A stretch of 64,000 bases of DNA from Tabrizicola sp. (lineage in GTDB: Bacteria > Pseudomonadota > Alphaproteobacteria > Rhodobacterales > Rhodobacteraceae), in NCBI RefSeq assembly GCF_030373185.1, contig NZ_JAUCZH010000006.1, forward strand, positions 124,001 to 188,000, read 5' to 3'. The position numbers and the translations under genes are program-made. The notes beneath the pieces are model-generated. The model was not told where the DNA came from. It worked only from the letters and a program-made list of their open reading frames with translations, and searched no databases. Positions 51,859 through 59,577 of the stretch are shown one piece after another. How positions within the stretch are numbered: position 1 is the first letter of the stretch; the number at the start of each line of letters is the position of its first letter.

Positions 51859-52425
51859 ATGGCCACCCCCGATTACGAACGCCTCGCCTTCCGCCATGCA
51901 CCTGATGCCACGCTGATCCTTGCCGAAAGGGTGATCCTGCGCGCCAGCCTGCGGGTGGAGGCGGTATTCGGCTGGAGCCCGAAGGAACTGGAGGGCCAGT
52001 CGATCCGCCTCCTGTACCCCGGCCAGACCGATTATCAGGTGATCGGGGAACGGGCGCGCAAGGCGATGCTGGCCCAGACCATCTACCGCGACGAACGTTT
52101 CATGCGCCACAAGGACGGGCAGGCGCTGTGGATGGAAGGGCGCGGCACCGCCCTTGACCGGGATGATCCGCAGCGGTTGGCGATCTGGACCTACCGCCCG
52201 CTGGAGGCTGACCCGGGGCCGGGCGACCTTCTGACGCCCACCGAAAAACGCATTGCCCGCTATCTGGTTAATGGCTTCACCTCAAAGGAAATCGCGCAGG
52301 CGCTGGCGTCGTCCCCCCGCACGGTGGAGGTTCACCGCGCCAACATGATCCGCAAGATGAAGGTCAGGAACAGCTTTGAACTGGTCAGTCGCCTGCTGGC
52401 CGCGCCGGGGGCGGTAGAGGGCTGA
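51859..52425 (+). CDS. PAS domain LuxR-family transcriptional regulator
   Basis: The 188-residue regulator has an N-terminal PAS domain (residues 10-115; ILAERVILRASLRVEAVFGW, IYRDERFMRHKDGQALWMEG) and a C-terminal LuxR HTH (LTPTEKRIARYLVNGFTSKE, IAQALASSPRTVEVHRANMIRKM). It is divergent from scoAB and its start lies next to the TACGTA repeat. It probably senses a ligand or redox state and controls the CoA transferase and itself. The start TTG 51853 is a less likely alternative. Confidence 0.9.
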   Translation: MATPDYERLAFRHAPDATLILAERVILRASLRVEAVFGWSPKELEGQSIRLLYPGQTDYQVIGERARKAMLAQTIYRDERFMRHKDGQALWMEGRGTALDRDDPQRLAIWTYRPLEADPGPGDLLTPTEKRIARYLVNGFTSKEIAQALASSPRTVEVHRANMIRKMKVRNSFELVSRLLAAPGAVEG

Positions 52426-53448
52426 TCAGTCAATGTGCCAGCGGTTCAGAAAGGCCGTGGCATTGTGCTGGATATAGTCGATCTGCACCTTGTCATCCGT
52501 GTCGCCCTTCCAGAACTGGCCATCAGCATACCAGCCAAGCTGAAGCGCCATGTTCTCGGCCGCTGTCTGCAAGGCGGCAGCGCGCAAGGCAGGGGGAAAG
52601 CGGCCCGGCCACTGGTCGCAAAGCCCGACGAACCGGGTCAGCGCCTCGGACCGGCAGGCGATGGGCGTGGACATGCGCCGCCTGCGATAGGCGTCATCCT
52701 CGATCATGGCGGTGATCAGGTCGGTGAGGTAGCCGGTCAGGCGCCCAGCATCGATCAACCCGCGCGCTGCCGCTTCGCAGGCGGCATAGGCCATCCAGTG
52801 ACTTTGTTCCGCCACGCCGTAGCGCCGGGCGATCAGGGCTTCGGTCGTGGCCAGAAGCCTTGGGTCAGAGCAGCCGGTGACGAACAGGCCCAGCAGAACC
52901 TCGCCGGTATAAAAGGCGCTGCGGAACGGCAAAACCGTGCCATCCGTGATCAGCCGTTTGTGCAGGAAGTCGTTGTCGGCAATCTGGACCAGCGCATAGG
53001 TCTGCAAGCGGGGGATCATTTCCTCCGGCCCCGGCAACCCGGCCGCGGGCAACCCGTGCTGACAGGCGCGGCGGTATTCTTCCAGCATCACCAGAGCCAG
53101 CCCGATGCCTCCGGTCTTGACCGCCCCCTTGGTGACAAGCGCGAGGCTTGGCTCGGAAATCCACAAGGGGCGCTCGAACTTGCCCGTGGCATAGGCGACG
53201 GCCCGGTCAAGTGCCGCGCGTCCGGCCGGAGCAAGCGGCAGCGCCAGTTCGTTCAAGGCCCGCAGCATGAACCACAAAGTCCCGCAATGGCGCAGCATGT
53301 TGTAGCCGTCCAGCATCACATCGGGCCGACCGGCGCGATGGGCATAGACGAAGCGCCCGTTGTCCCGGACAAGGCCCAAGAGATGCGCGAAGCTGGCCTC
53401 GACGACGCCGCGGCAATGCGATCGGGTCTGGGTCTTGGGCGCCATCAT
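52426..53448 (-). CDS. unknown protein, possibly (alpha/alpha)6-barrel
   Basis: The 340-residue protein is mostly helical, with VMLDGYNMLRHCGTLWFMLRALNE, PFRSAFYTGEVLLGLFVTG and FWKGDTDDKVQIDYIQHNATAFLNRW. Repeated helix pairs of this kind suggest an alpha/alpha toroid like glycan-processing or epimerase enzymes, without clear acidic catalytic motifs. No signal peptide is seen. Its stop abuts the LuxR gene stop directly, convergent. No function is assigned. It is the last host gene before the integrated element. Confidence 0.78.
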   Translation of the reverse strand: MMAPKTQTRSHCRGVVEASFAHLLGLVRDNGRFVYAHRAGRPDVMLDGYNMLRHCGTLWFMLRALNELALPLAPAGRAALDRAVAYATGKFERPLWISEPSLALVTKGAVKTGGIGLALVMLEEYRRACQHGLPAAGLPGPEEMIPRLQTYALVQIADNDFLHKRLITDGTVLPFRSAFYTGEVLLGLFVTGCSDPRLLATTEALIARRYGVAEQSHWMAYAACEAAARGLIDAGRLTGYLTDLITAMIEDDAYRRRRMSTPIACRSEALTRFVGLCDQWPGRFPPALRAAALQTAAENMALQLGWYADGQFWKGDTDDKVQIDYIQHNATAFLNRWHID

Positions 53449-53585
53449 TCGGCCTCTCTACCGGACGCAGTCTTGTGGGTCCGATGAAAAATTGTCAAAT
53501 CATCCAAAATGCTGGCGGGGTCTTTCGGCCCCCGGCAAAGCCGCTATGCTGCGCCCGATGACCGACCCTTTGACCAGCCTCGCAA

Positions 53586-53623
53586 GCCCGCGTGGTGGAA
53601 CGGTAGACACAGGGGACTTAAAA
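53586..53623 (+). pseudogene. 5' half of tRNA-Leu(TAA), displaced by integration (left end)
   Basis: These 38 bases begin GCCCGCGTGGTGGAACGG and end in GGACTTAAAA, equal to the first 38 bases of the intact tRNA at 61682 except for C53601 against T61697. After A53623 the sequence diverges (GAGTCTGG). The 22 identical bases 53602-53623 mark the left attachment core. The host tRNA promoter should still lie upstream and would now transcribe a tRNA half. Confidence 0.9.
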
Positions 53624-53738
53624 GAGTCTGGTAGGCATTGATAAAAAACAAGATTCTTCTGTCAGTAGACGAAAAGCAGACAGATGAGCCTCTGAGGCCA
53701 GTATATATAGTGACTGTGGGACTGACTGAGGGCCTAAG

Positions 53739-53978
53739 TTACCGCCCAATCTGCCTCTTAGCTTCTTGCTCCTCGTGCCACTCCTTCACCAGCTTGCAGA
53801 ACTCGCCGATCCACGGAGACCAGATAACCTGCTCTGTCTCCCCAAGAGGGATGAAGCCCGGATGGTCTTCGGGATCAAGAACCCACGTTCCGATGATCTC
53901 CCCGTCCTTGGTGATAACATCGCCGCTTAGCTTTTCCCTGTCGCCGTAACCGTCCAGTATCACATGCCAATGGTCCAT
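53739..53978 (-). CDS. small acidic protein of the element, unknown
   Basis: The 79-residue acidic product (MDHWHVILDGYGDREKLSGD, WVLDPEDHPGFIPLG) has no recognised domain. Its GGAGAAG SD is good. It reads leftwards towards the left attachment end, so it is the outermost gene on that side. No transmembrane helix or Cys motif is present. A role in host interference is possible but unsupported. Confidence 0.65.
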   Translation of the reverse strand: MDHWHVILDGYGDREKLSGDVITKDGEIIGTWVLDPEDHPGFIPLGETEQVIWSPWIGEFCKLVKEWHEEQEAKRQIGR

Positions 53979-54131
53979 GAGTTTCTTCTCCTGCTACCAG
54001 AGGTTGCAACTTACCAGAGGTAAGGCGAGGAGGGCCAGAGCTACAGACCATCTCATCTGCTTAGGGTTCTTCAAGTTGACTGATCGGCAGGCCGGTGAGA
54101 GGCTTCATCAAAGCTGGCCGAGGAGACTTAC

Positions 54132-54719
54132 GTGACAACCAGTGCTGTAAGCGAAGTCTATAGGAATGTGCATGTCTTCCTACTCGTGGATTCCGCTGAA
54201 GTCCGAGTTGTGGCAATGGTTCCTCAGTCCGAAAATTGGTTTATGATTGCTGAGGAGAAGCTAATCTATAGCAGAACCTTCAATAGCGAAAGTGAGGCAG
54301 AGCAGTTCCTGAAAGAAAATGAACTTCCATACGCTACCTGTCAGTTAGAATCTGTTTCGTCACAAGTACTATATGCAAAGAAGGGATATCACAAGGAATC
54401 TGAGTTCACTTCCAAGTATCTATGTAAGGTAGTACTAAACTACAATCAGCGGGAGCCAAAGTTCAGAACAAAGAAAGAATCCCAGATTTATCACAGCGGA
54501 TACCATCCTAGGAAGGTTATTGCAATTGAAAGTAACGTAGCGGTAGGATCACCAAGCGAGGTGGAGATATACATGAGTAAGGTATCGCAAAGGTACCCGA
54601 ACTTCATACCACCTATCGAGGAAAAGATGCTTTCGCCTTTGAAGGGCAAAATCGGAGACTATCTGCCCTACGCACTTGCAGTCCTCGCAATCGGCTTTCT
54701 AATCGGAACGAACTGGTGA
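54132..54719 (+). CDS. tail-anchored membrane protein of the element, unknown
   Basis: The 195-residue product starts at GTG 54132 with a GAGGAGAC SD. It has a soluble alpha/beta N-terminal part (VHVFLLVDSAEVRVVAMVPQ) and a C-terminal hydrophobic helix (YLPYALAVLAIGFLIGTNW), so it looks like a tail-anchored inner-membrane protein. It is one of few plus-strand genes in the element and is convergent to the helicase gene. It has no recognised family. Confidence 0.72.
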   Translation: MTTSAVSEVYRNVHVFLLVDSAEVRVVAMVPQSENWFMIAEEKLIYSRTFNSESEAEQFLKENELPYATCQLESVSSQVLYAKKGYHKESEFTSKYLCKVVLNYNQREPKFRTKKESQIYHSGYHPRKVIAIESNVAVGSPSEVEIYMSKVSQRYPNFIPPIEEKMLSPLKGKIGDYLPYALAVLAIGFLIGTNW

Positions 54720-54741
54720 TAAAATTAGCGAGCAAAAAGAA

Positions 54742-54769
54742 AAGCCCCATGGAGGCGACCACAGGGCTT
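54742..54769 (-). terminator. terminator after the element helicase gene
   Basis: AAGCCC (54742-54747) pairs with GGGCTT (54764-54769) around a 16-base loop; on the reverse strand it is followed by TTCTTTTTGC, fitting termination of the leftward element operon. Confidence 0.65.
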
Positions 54770-54794
54770 AAGCAGTAAGTCAGGCTTTGGGGAC

Positions 54795-56057
54795 TTACGC
54801 CGCTAGGAGCGTAACAGCATCATCAAGTTGACTATCGTTAACGAACTCGTCAGCGAAGCTGACAGCCTCTTCCTTATTGTCTAGGAAGTCCTCAAGCAAT
54901 GCCTTCATCCTAGGTGAAGCAAGGTAGAGAGACACATAGTCACCCTCTCTAAGCCTAGACCTCATCACCCACTGTATTAGCTCACTTAAGGCCCACTGGT
55001 CCTCCTGTTCCTTGTTCCATCCTAACCATTCCTTCTCGGCAGGATTAAGCCTAAGGTCATTGAGGTAAAGGGCATGGCTACAGTGCCGATATTTGTTGGT
55101 TCCTCTGGTAGTCTTGGGAAGGAAGTTGCATAGACTAAGCTTGCTGCCCTGAGCAAATAGACCCTTGGGCTGGTCGTTCTGGGAATGCCATTTGGATTTG
55201 TTGCAAGACAGCATTATGTTCTCAGCTTCTACTCCCTTAAGCTCCCTGCCTCTCAGGTTCATCAGGGCAGTAGAAACCTTCTTGGCTCCTTCCTTCCTCA
55301 TCTTCTCTTGGGCTGTATGGGTCATCTGAGTATCCCGAAGGGCAGGGATATCCTTGACCTCTAGTCTTTGTCGTAATCCATGCTTGAAAGCTGAATCATC
55401 CGACCTGTCGATTCTGAAAGGAATCCCAAGCCTCCGAAGGTATCCCACCATCTGACTGCTTTCAGCTTGGTAGGTTAAGACAGTACAGCTTAAAGGACTG
55501 GTGAACAGTTCCACCGGCACAATCGAGACAAAGAATCCCTTGCCTTCTACCTTATACAAGCTCCCCTGCTTGGCTTTCTGATACAGGTCATTGCGTACAG
55601 TAGGGGCTAGCTTCTCTGCCTCTTGGCTATGGGTAATCCACTTGGCAGTAGGAGTAACTCTACCAGTGCAAGGATCGACTACCGCATAGCCTTCTCCGAT
55701 ATAGACCTTCTCAAACACTTCTTCCTTTACGCCATGAATGCTTTCAACACAGTCAAAGACCTCATCAATCAGGACGTGGTACTCACTGAGGTCTGTTCTG
55801 TCCAAGTCCACTAGGTCGAATAGCTTGTGAGTGCAGACTATGTTGTTACCCTCTAGAACATTCTCCCTCAGCCAGTCTGACTTGTTGCTGTCGTCTGGTG
55901 CTGCCTCTAATGGTATTCCGGCCTGATTTTTCCACCTGTCTACCTCAGACAAGAAGGGGACTACGATTAGGTACTGTCGCCTAGGGTCAAGTGATGCAAT
56001 CTGCTCTGTGGTCTTTCCTGCTCCACAAGGCTTATCAATAAATCGAATATCAGTCAA
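54795..56057 (-). CDS. SF2 helicase-like ATPase of the element
   Basis: The product (about 420 residues) has Walker A FIDKPCGAGKTTEQIASL near residue 12, motif Ia YLIVVPFLSEVDRW, NIVCTHKLFD, a motif II LIDEVFD, TVLTYQAESSQMVGYL and a motif VI-like ELIQWVMRSRLREGDYVSLYL. This is the layout of phage-type DEAD-like replication helicases, with DEVF in place of DEAD. The start is uncertain: TTG at 56057 has GGAG at good spacing, while TTG at 56069 extends it by four residues. It is the best candidate for element replication. Confidence 0.8.
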   Translation of the reverse strand: MTDIRFIDKPCGAGKTTEQIASLDPRRQYLIVVPFLSEVDRWKNQAGIPLEAAPDDSNKSDWLRENVLEGNNIVCTHKLFDLVDLDRTDLSEYHVLIDEVFDCVESIHGVKEEVFEKVYIGEGYAVVDPCTGRVTPTAKWITHSQEAEKLAPTVRNDLYQKAKQGSLYKVEGKGFFVSIVPVELFTSPLSCTVLTYQAESSQMVGYLRRLGIPFRIDRSDDSAFKHGLRQRLEVKDIPALRDTQMTHTAQEKMRKEGAKKVSTALMNLRGRELKGVEAENIMLSCNKSKWHSQNDQPKGLFAQGSKLSLCNFLPKTTRGTNKYRHCSHALYLNDLRLNPAEKEWLGWNKEQEDQWALSELIQWVMRSRLREGDYVSLYLASPRMKALLEDFLDNKEEAVSFADEFVNDSQLDDAVTLLAA

Positions 56058-56171
56058 AATATGCTCCAAGAAATATGCTGCTGGTGAAATGGGGGGTAGG
56101 GTAGCCTAAATTGGGGAGAATAGGCCCAGTAAAATAAGGCGAAAAACTCCCCAACTTTTAGCTATCGGGTA

Positions 56172-56648
56172 CTACCCTACCTGAAGCTCCCCAACTTGCA
56201 CTTTTGGGGCCTCTGGTGAAGCCTTTTGGAGATAGGTCTTAGCCTGATCCAGCGTAGGGAATTGCTTCTCTAGCTTCTTGCCATTGACCTGCTTTCGTAC
56301 TCTCCAAGCTCCCTTGTGGTAGTCGATCCCCTTGGGGACTACTGCCTCTGGCTCTTGGTGTTTGAGCTTCTCTCGATACTCGTAGTCTTCTTCTACCAGA
56401 GTAGCCAATACCCTAGCTTGGAAAGGGGAAAGAGAGACGCCTTGCAGCTTGCTACGCAGGTATTCCCCTGCTCTGCGTTGCTTGTCCTTTTGGGCTAGCT
56501 CTTGCAGGTCAAGCTCTGGGATGAGACTGGCCAGTATGGCAACGTCACCAAAGAGGCTATCTGCGGCCCTGTGGGGTGATTGCGTAGGGGTGGAAGTGAT
56601 GAAAGGTAATTCAGAATAAAGGGACAAAGATAAATCGACGTTAGGCAA
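56172..56648 (-). CDS. AP2-like DNA-binding protein of the element
   Basis: The 158-residue product is charged and helical in the middle (QELAQKDKQRRAGEYLRSKL) and has a C-terminal AP2/integrase-type segment, GIDYHKGAWRVRKQVNGKKL then EKQFPTLDQAKTYLQKA. Such domains bind DNA in phage and mobile-element proteins. The start is a TTG at 56648 that overlaps the previous gene. It is next to the helicase, so it may bind the replication origin. The fold assignment is moderate. Confidence 0.66.
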   Translation of the reverse strand: MPNVDLSLSLYSELPFITSTPTQSPHRAADSLFGDVAILASLIPELDLQELAQKDKQRRAGEYLRSKLQGVSLSPFQARVLATLVEEDYEYREKLKHQEPEAVVPKGIDYHKGAWRVRKQVNGKKLEKQFPTLDQAKTYLQKASPEAPKVQVGELQVG

Positions 56649-56928
56649 CGAGAGGTAACTCCTTTCTCATAAGTTGATTGACAAACATTGCTGCATCTAG
56701 AGGAGACTTGAATCCTTCCCCTCTACCGTTGAGCAGGAACCTGTCCTGAGGTCCTAGGAACTTTACCAACATCAGGGACCAGAGTTGCTTTCTGTCCTTG
56801 CTGACAATGGTGTAGGTCTGAGGCTTCCGATACTCCGTCGCAGTCTTGTAGTCCCGTTTACATCGGGAAGTTAGGTTAACAGAGTCTTCGTATAGGAGGA
56901 CGTGGGATAATTCAGCAATCAATTTCAT
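56641..56928 (-). CDS. small basic protein of the element, unknown
   Basis: The 95-residue product (MKLIAELSHVLLYEDSVNLT, YTIVSKDRKQLWSLML, GEGFKSPLDAAMFVNQLM) has a good AGGAAA SD. Its C-terminal G-x-x-F-x-S-x(3)-A-A pattern also appears in the product of 56941, which may be a distant paralogue. It overlaps the AP2-like gene by 8 bases. No known family is recognised. Confidence 0.7.
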   Translation of the reverse strand: MKLIAELSHVLLYEDSVNLTSRCKRDYKTATEYRKPQTYTIVSKDRKQLWSLMLVKFLGPQDRFLLNGRGEGFKSPLDAAMFVNQLMRKELPLVA

Positions 56929-56940
56929 TTTCCTGAATCC

Positions 56941-57267
56941 TTATTTACTCAAGTACTCGTCAAGAGCCTTAGCGGCAATGAATGCTGAGGTGAATCTGTG
57001 ACCTTCAAAGGGAGCGAAGTCAGTAATGACATAGGTGAGGCTATGCTCTTGTGTTCCTCTCTTGATGTAATACGTTGTCTCGTCCTTGTCCTTTAAGACA
57101 GCGAACCACTTTGTTTCCTTTCTAGCCATGCCAGAAGAAAAATCTTCAAAGAGGGTCAGATTGGGATATGAGTACGCAAGGTATTCCTCTTTTGCGACCC
57201 TGTTAGCCTGAGGGTGATCATCTACATTGATTGACGTAATGGGTTGCTTGGTTTTAATCGCTGGCAT
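56941..57267 (-). CDS. small protein of the element, unknown
   Basis: The 108-residue product (MPAIKTKQPITSINVDDHPQ, KWFAVLKDKDETTYYIKRG, GHRFTSAFIAAKALDEYL) has an AAGGAGAA SD and lies 12 bases before the 56641-56928 gene. Its C-terminal helix-forming pattern resembles that protein. It is soluble, and no cysteine or metal motif is visible. A regulatory or DNA-associated role is possible but unsupported. Confidence 0.7.
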   Translation of the reverse strand: MPAIKTKQPITSINVDDHPQANRVAKEEYLAYSYPNLTLFEDFSSGMARKETKWFAVLKDKDETTYYIKRGTQEHSLTYVITDFAPFEGHRFTSAFIAAKALDEYLSK

Positions 57268-57277
57268 TCTGTTCTCC

Positions 57278-57700
57278 TTATGCTGCCTTGATAAATTTGG
57301 TAGTACTGAGCTTGGCAATATTAGTAAGTTGCTCAGTGGGTCTAATGGTCTTGGTGGAACGGTTGTACTTAATAAGATTTTTCTCTGCTAGCTTGTCCAG
57401 GTACTCGATCCAGATAGCTGAGTAGCCCTGCTTGATCCAATCCATCCCGTTACGGATATTGACCTTGGTAACCTCATCTTCATCGACAAAGCGGATTAGG
57501 GCGGCTACGAACTTCCTTTGATTGCTGCCGTGCATACCTGCTCTAATGGTTGGCAATACGCCTTCCAGCTTCAGAGCTTCCTCCAGATTATTGATACGCG
57601 CAACGTTCCAAGGGTCATCAAAGTCCCAAGTTGCTACGCTTCCGATGAAACACCAGAAGGTATTCATAGGCTCATCCTTCTCTAAAAATATTCTTGCCAT
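57278..57700 (-). CDS. protein of unknown function of the element
   Basis: The 140-residue product starts MARIFLEKDEPMNTFWCFIG and ends in a basic tail (NRSTKTIRPTEQLTNIAKLS). It is mostly helical, with VDEDEVTKVNIRNGMDWIKQG and AIWIEYLDKLAEKNLIKYN. The ATG at 57700 has a GGAG SD. The last part looks like a winged-helix-type segment (YLDKLAEKNLIKYNRSTKTI), so DNA binding is possible. No family was recognised. Confidence 0.68.
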   Translation of the reverse strand: MARIFLEKDEPMNTFWCFIGSVATWDFDDPWNVARINNLEEALKLEGVLPTIRAGMHGSNQRKFVAALIRFVDEDEVTKVNIRNGMDWIKQGYSAIWIEYLDKLAEKNLIKYNRSTKTIRPTEQLTNIAKLSTTKFIKAA

Positions 57701-57705
57701 AGTGG

Positions 57706-57978
57706 TTACTCCGAACCGTAAAAAGCTTCTCGACCAAGTAGACCAAAGTCTCTCTGGACCTGCTCTTGAACCTTGCGACTGCGGTAGATCGTATCTCCGA
57801 CCCTCTTGCGGTAGCTCATCCATTGCGCAAAGGTTCTTGGCCGGTCGGAGCTATGTAGACCAATACGCTCAGCCTCAGCAGACTTTGAAGGCTCTTTCTT
57901 ATCAAGCTGAGCCTTAAGCAAAGCAAGCTCTGAGCGCAGTGCTTCCAGTTCATTAGTCTCATCCGAAAATAGTCCCAT
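57706..57978 (-). CDS. small coiled-coil protein, first gene of the leftward element operon
   Basis: The 90-residue product starts MGLFSDETNELEALRSELAL and holds a heptad-rich helix (residues 10-35), then a basic segment (FAQWMSYRKRVGDTIYRSRK). The SD is AAAGGAT with long spacing. It is the first gene of the leftward run 57978 to 54795, just downstream of the structured non-coding region. It may be a regulator or replication accessory; this is inference. Confidence 0.65.
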   Translation of the reverse strand: MGLFSDETNELEALRSELALLKAQLDKKEPSKSAEAERIGLHSSDRPRTFAQWMSYRKRVGDTIYRSRKVQEQVQRDFGLLGREAFYGSE

Positions 57979-58286
57979 AAAAATATCCTTTCTAAAGTGT
58001 TGGGAGATAGAAGTGGGCTGATAGCCAGAGAACAGGTAATTCTGTTTCAAACTTCTATAATACTAGTTTGACACATTTTTACTGATTTGTCAAGCTTAAT
58101 TAGCGTTCGGTTTGTAATAGAATTGCTAAAGCATTGCAATAGAACGAAAAGAATATTTGGAAGTTTCCTTAATAATTTTTATGCTTGAGCGACAAGGATG
58201 AGGCTAGAAGGTTGTGCCTGAGTGGCTCTAAAGCAGGCTAATAAAACCCATACCGGTTTCACGACCCTCAAAAAGCCCTTATTTTA

Positions 58287-58315
58287 TTGGTCGAAATGGA
58301 CCCCCTCCGTATAAT
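58287..58315 (+). promoter_or_regulatory. candidate plus-strand promoter in the non-coding region
   Basis: TTGGTC (58287-58292) and a perfect TATAAT (58310-58315) stand 17 bases apart, a near-consensus sigma-70 promoter. It would transcribe rightwards into the structured region, where no gene starts, so an antisense or non-coding RNA is possible. Confidence 0.5.
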
Positions 58316-58746
58316 CTTTACTAGGTATGAGGGTGGTTGGAGGTTGGCCCTTTAACCCAGCCGTAAAGGCTGTCATTTGGATAGTGATCTAACGGGGTAT
58401 CAGACAACAGGGATGCTCCCGGCTGGTCTTAAATGCTCACCTTCAGGAAAGCCAAGAGACAGATCATGGACAGAAGGCTAACAGGCATAGACAAGAGTGT
58501 TGAGCTAAAGTAGGCTTAAGCTGTTGTTCTTATTATCCTAAAGGGCTATTATTTGACAAAAGGTAATACTAGAAGTATCCCTAGTTGCCTTGAGTTACTT
58601 CGTATTTCATTCCACTAATTCTTACAGAAGCTGCCTCAAGGCCCTCTTAAGGTATATACTTTATGCTACTACGTAGGTTGGTATCTTTTATTCTTACGAA
58701 GCTATCATAAAGCTAAGTGGTACCCTTAAGCAGTTCCCCTATGTTT

Positions 58747-58809
58747 CTGTCGAGTAATGCTGCGTAGCAACAGCCTTCGGCTGTCGAGTAGGCGGAGCCT
58801 ACGCTCTCG
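58747..58809. repeat. cluster of small hairpins with a direct repeat
   Basis: CTGTCGAGTA occurs twice (58747-58756 and 58781-58790), and CTCTCGAC closes the cluster. Inside lie TGCT-GCGT-AGCA (58758-58769), CAGCC-TTC-GGCTG (58771-58783) and GTAGGC-GGA-GCCTAC (58788-58802). The layout resembles a structured RNA or a recombination/replication site. Confidence 0.6.
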
Positions 58810-59048
58810 ACGTATAGTCTGATAGTAGTAACTCTTCTACTAATGAAATAAACGGAATCTACTTCCGAAGGAACTAGAGGTGAGCATCAAGCTACTACCT
58901 CTTAGTATACTTATAGGGTGAATCCACGGAGAGGGGCCAAAGAGGCCCGTACAGCGTAGCTAACTCCGTGGGCGGTCCCCGGTGGAAAACCAAGAGAAGG
59001 GCCTCTAGCGCCTCTCCTATGAAGCCTGAGGGCATACCAAAGAAAAGA

Positions 59049-59066
59049 CCCCCGGTGAAGGGGGCC
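59049..59066 (-). terminator. terminator of the rightmost leftward operon
   Basis: CCCCC (59049-59053) pairs with GGGGG (59060-59064) around GGTGAA; the reverse strand continues TCTTTTCTTT. It ends transcription from the integrase/recombinase side, just before the structured region. Confidence 0.6.
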
Positions 59067-59094
59067 TGATGCAAGCTAACGGTGATCGAAAGGA

Positions 59095-59556
59095 TCAGTT
59101 GTCCAGGTCTTTGACCCAGAGGTAGGCAGTGGGGTTCTTCGGAGACTTCCCCTTGCTGGTGTCCTTCACGGTAGCCTCGATGTGTCCGCTGGCAAGCAGG
59201 TCCTTGAGGTGCTTCTGCATGGTCTGGTGCCTGCTTTGCTCGTAGCCAAGACCATCAAATATTTCTGTCTGGCTCTGCTGATCGGCCTTCTTGCCCTTAA
59301 GGAAGGCCAGCATATCCTTCTGAGCCTCAAGAATGTCTGTTTCTGACATCTGTTTCCTGTTGCCAGTGCTGCCTGTGGTGGTCCTAGCTGCTGGTGCGTT
59401 GCCCTCTCTGAGCGAGTAGGAGAAACCAAGCTCTTTCCCCAGCTCATTCAGCTCAGCTACAGCTTTCTCTGCTGCGGCCAGCAGTACCGCCTTAGCCTCC
59501 TTCACCAACTCTGCTCGTTGCTTCTCTAGGTCTCTGATTTGATCAAGTACAGACAT
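59095..59556 (-). CDS. coiled-coil plus winged-helix-like protein of the element
   Basis: The 153-residue product has an N-terminal amphipathic coiled coil (LEKQRAELVKEAKAVLLAAA and AVAELNELGKELG), a flexible Thr/Ser/Gly linker (residues 56-72) and a C-terminal alpha-helical domain ending QTMQKHLKDLLASGHIEATV, like a winged helix. The build recalls H-NS-type silencers, but no H-NS DNA-binding motif is seen. It is well expressed by its GGAGG SD. It may repress element genes. Confidence 0.6.
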   Translation of the reverse strand: MSVLDQIRDLEKQRAELVKEAKAVLLAAAEKAVAELNELGKELGFSYSLREGNAPAARTTTGSTGNRKQMSETDILEAQKDMLAFLKGKKADQQSQTEIFDGLGYEQSRHQTMQKHLKDLLASGHIEATVKDTSKGKSPKNPTAYLWVKDLDN

Positions 59557-59577
59557 TCATTCCTCCTATGGTTACAG

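Larger units (their letters stand above)
57979..59094. other. structured non-coding region of the element
   Basis: About 1.1 kb carries no credible gene on either strand. It holds many small palindromes, including TTGACA/TGTCAA (58068-58093), a cluster of hairpins at 58747-58809, a nested stem CCACGGAG/CTCCGTGG (58924-58971) enclosing GGGCC-AAAGA-GGCCC (58934-58948), and TGCTCACCT with its reverse complement about 440 bases apart. It lies between two leftward operons and probably contains a replication origin, promoter cluster or structured RNA. Confidence 0.6.

Noticed and set aside
57979-59094. A CRISPR array or tRNA cluster in the non-coding region of the element
   Set aside because: There are no equally spaced direct repeats with unique spacers and no cloverleaf; the repeats are short and irregular.
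59060-59096. A CTGATG...GAAA pattern resembling a hammerhead ribozyme
   Set aside because: The core needs CTGATGA and three closing stems; here the A is missing and only a small GATC-GAAA-GGATC hairpin is present. I did not call a ribozyme.
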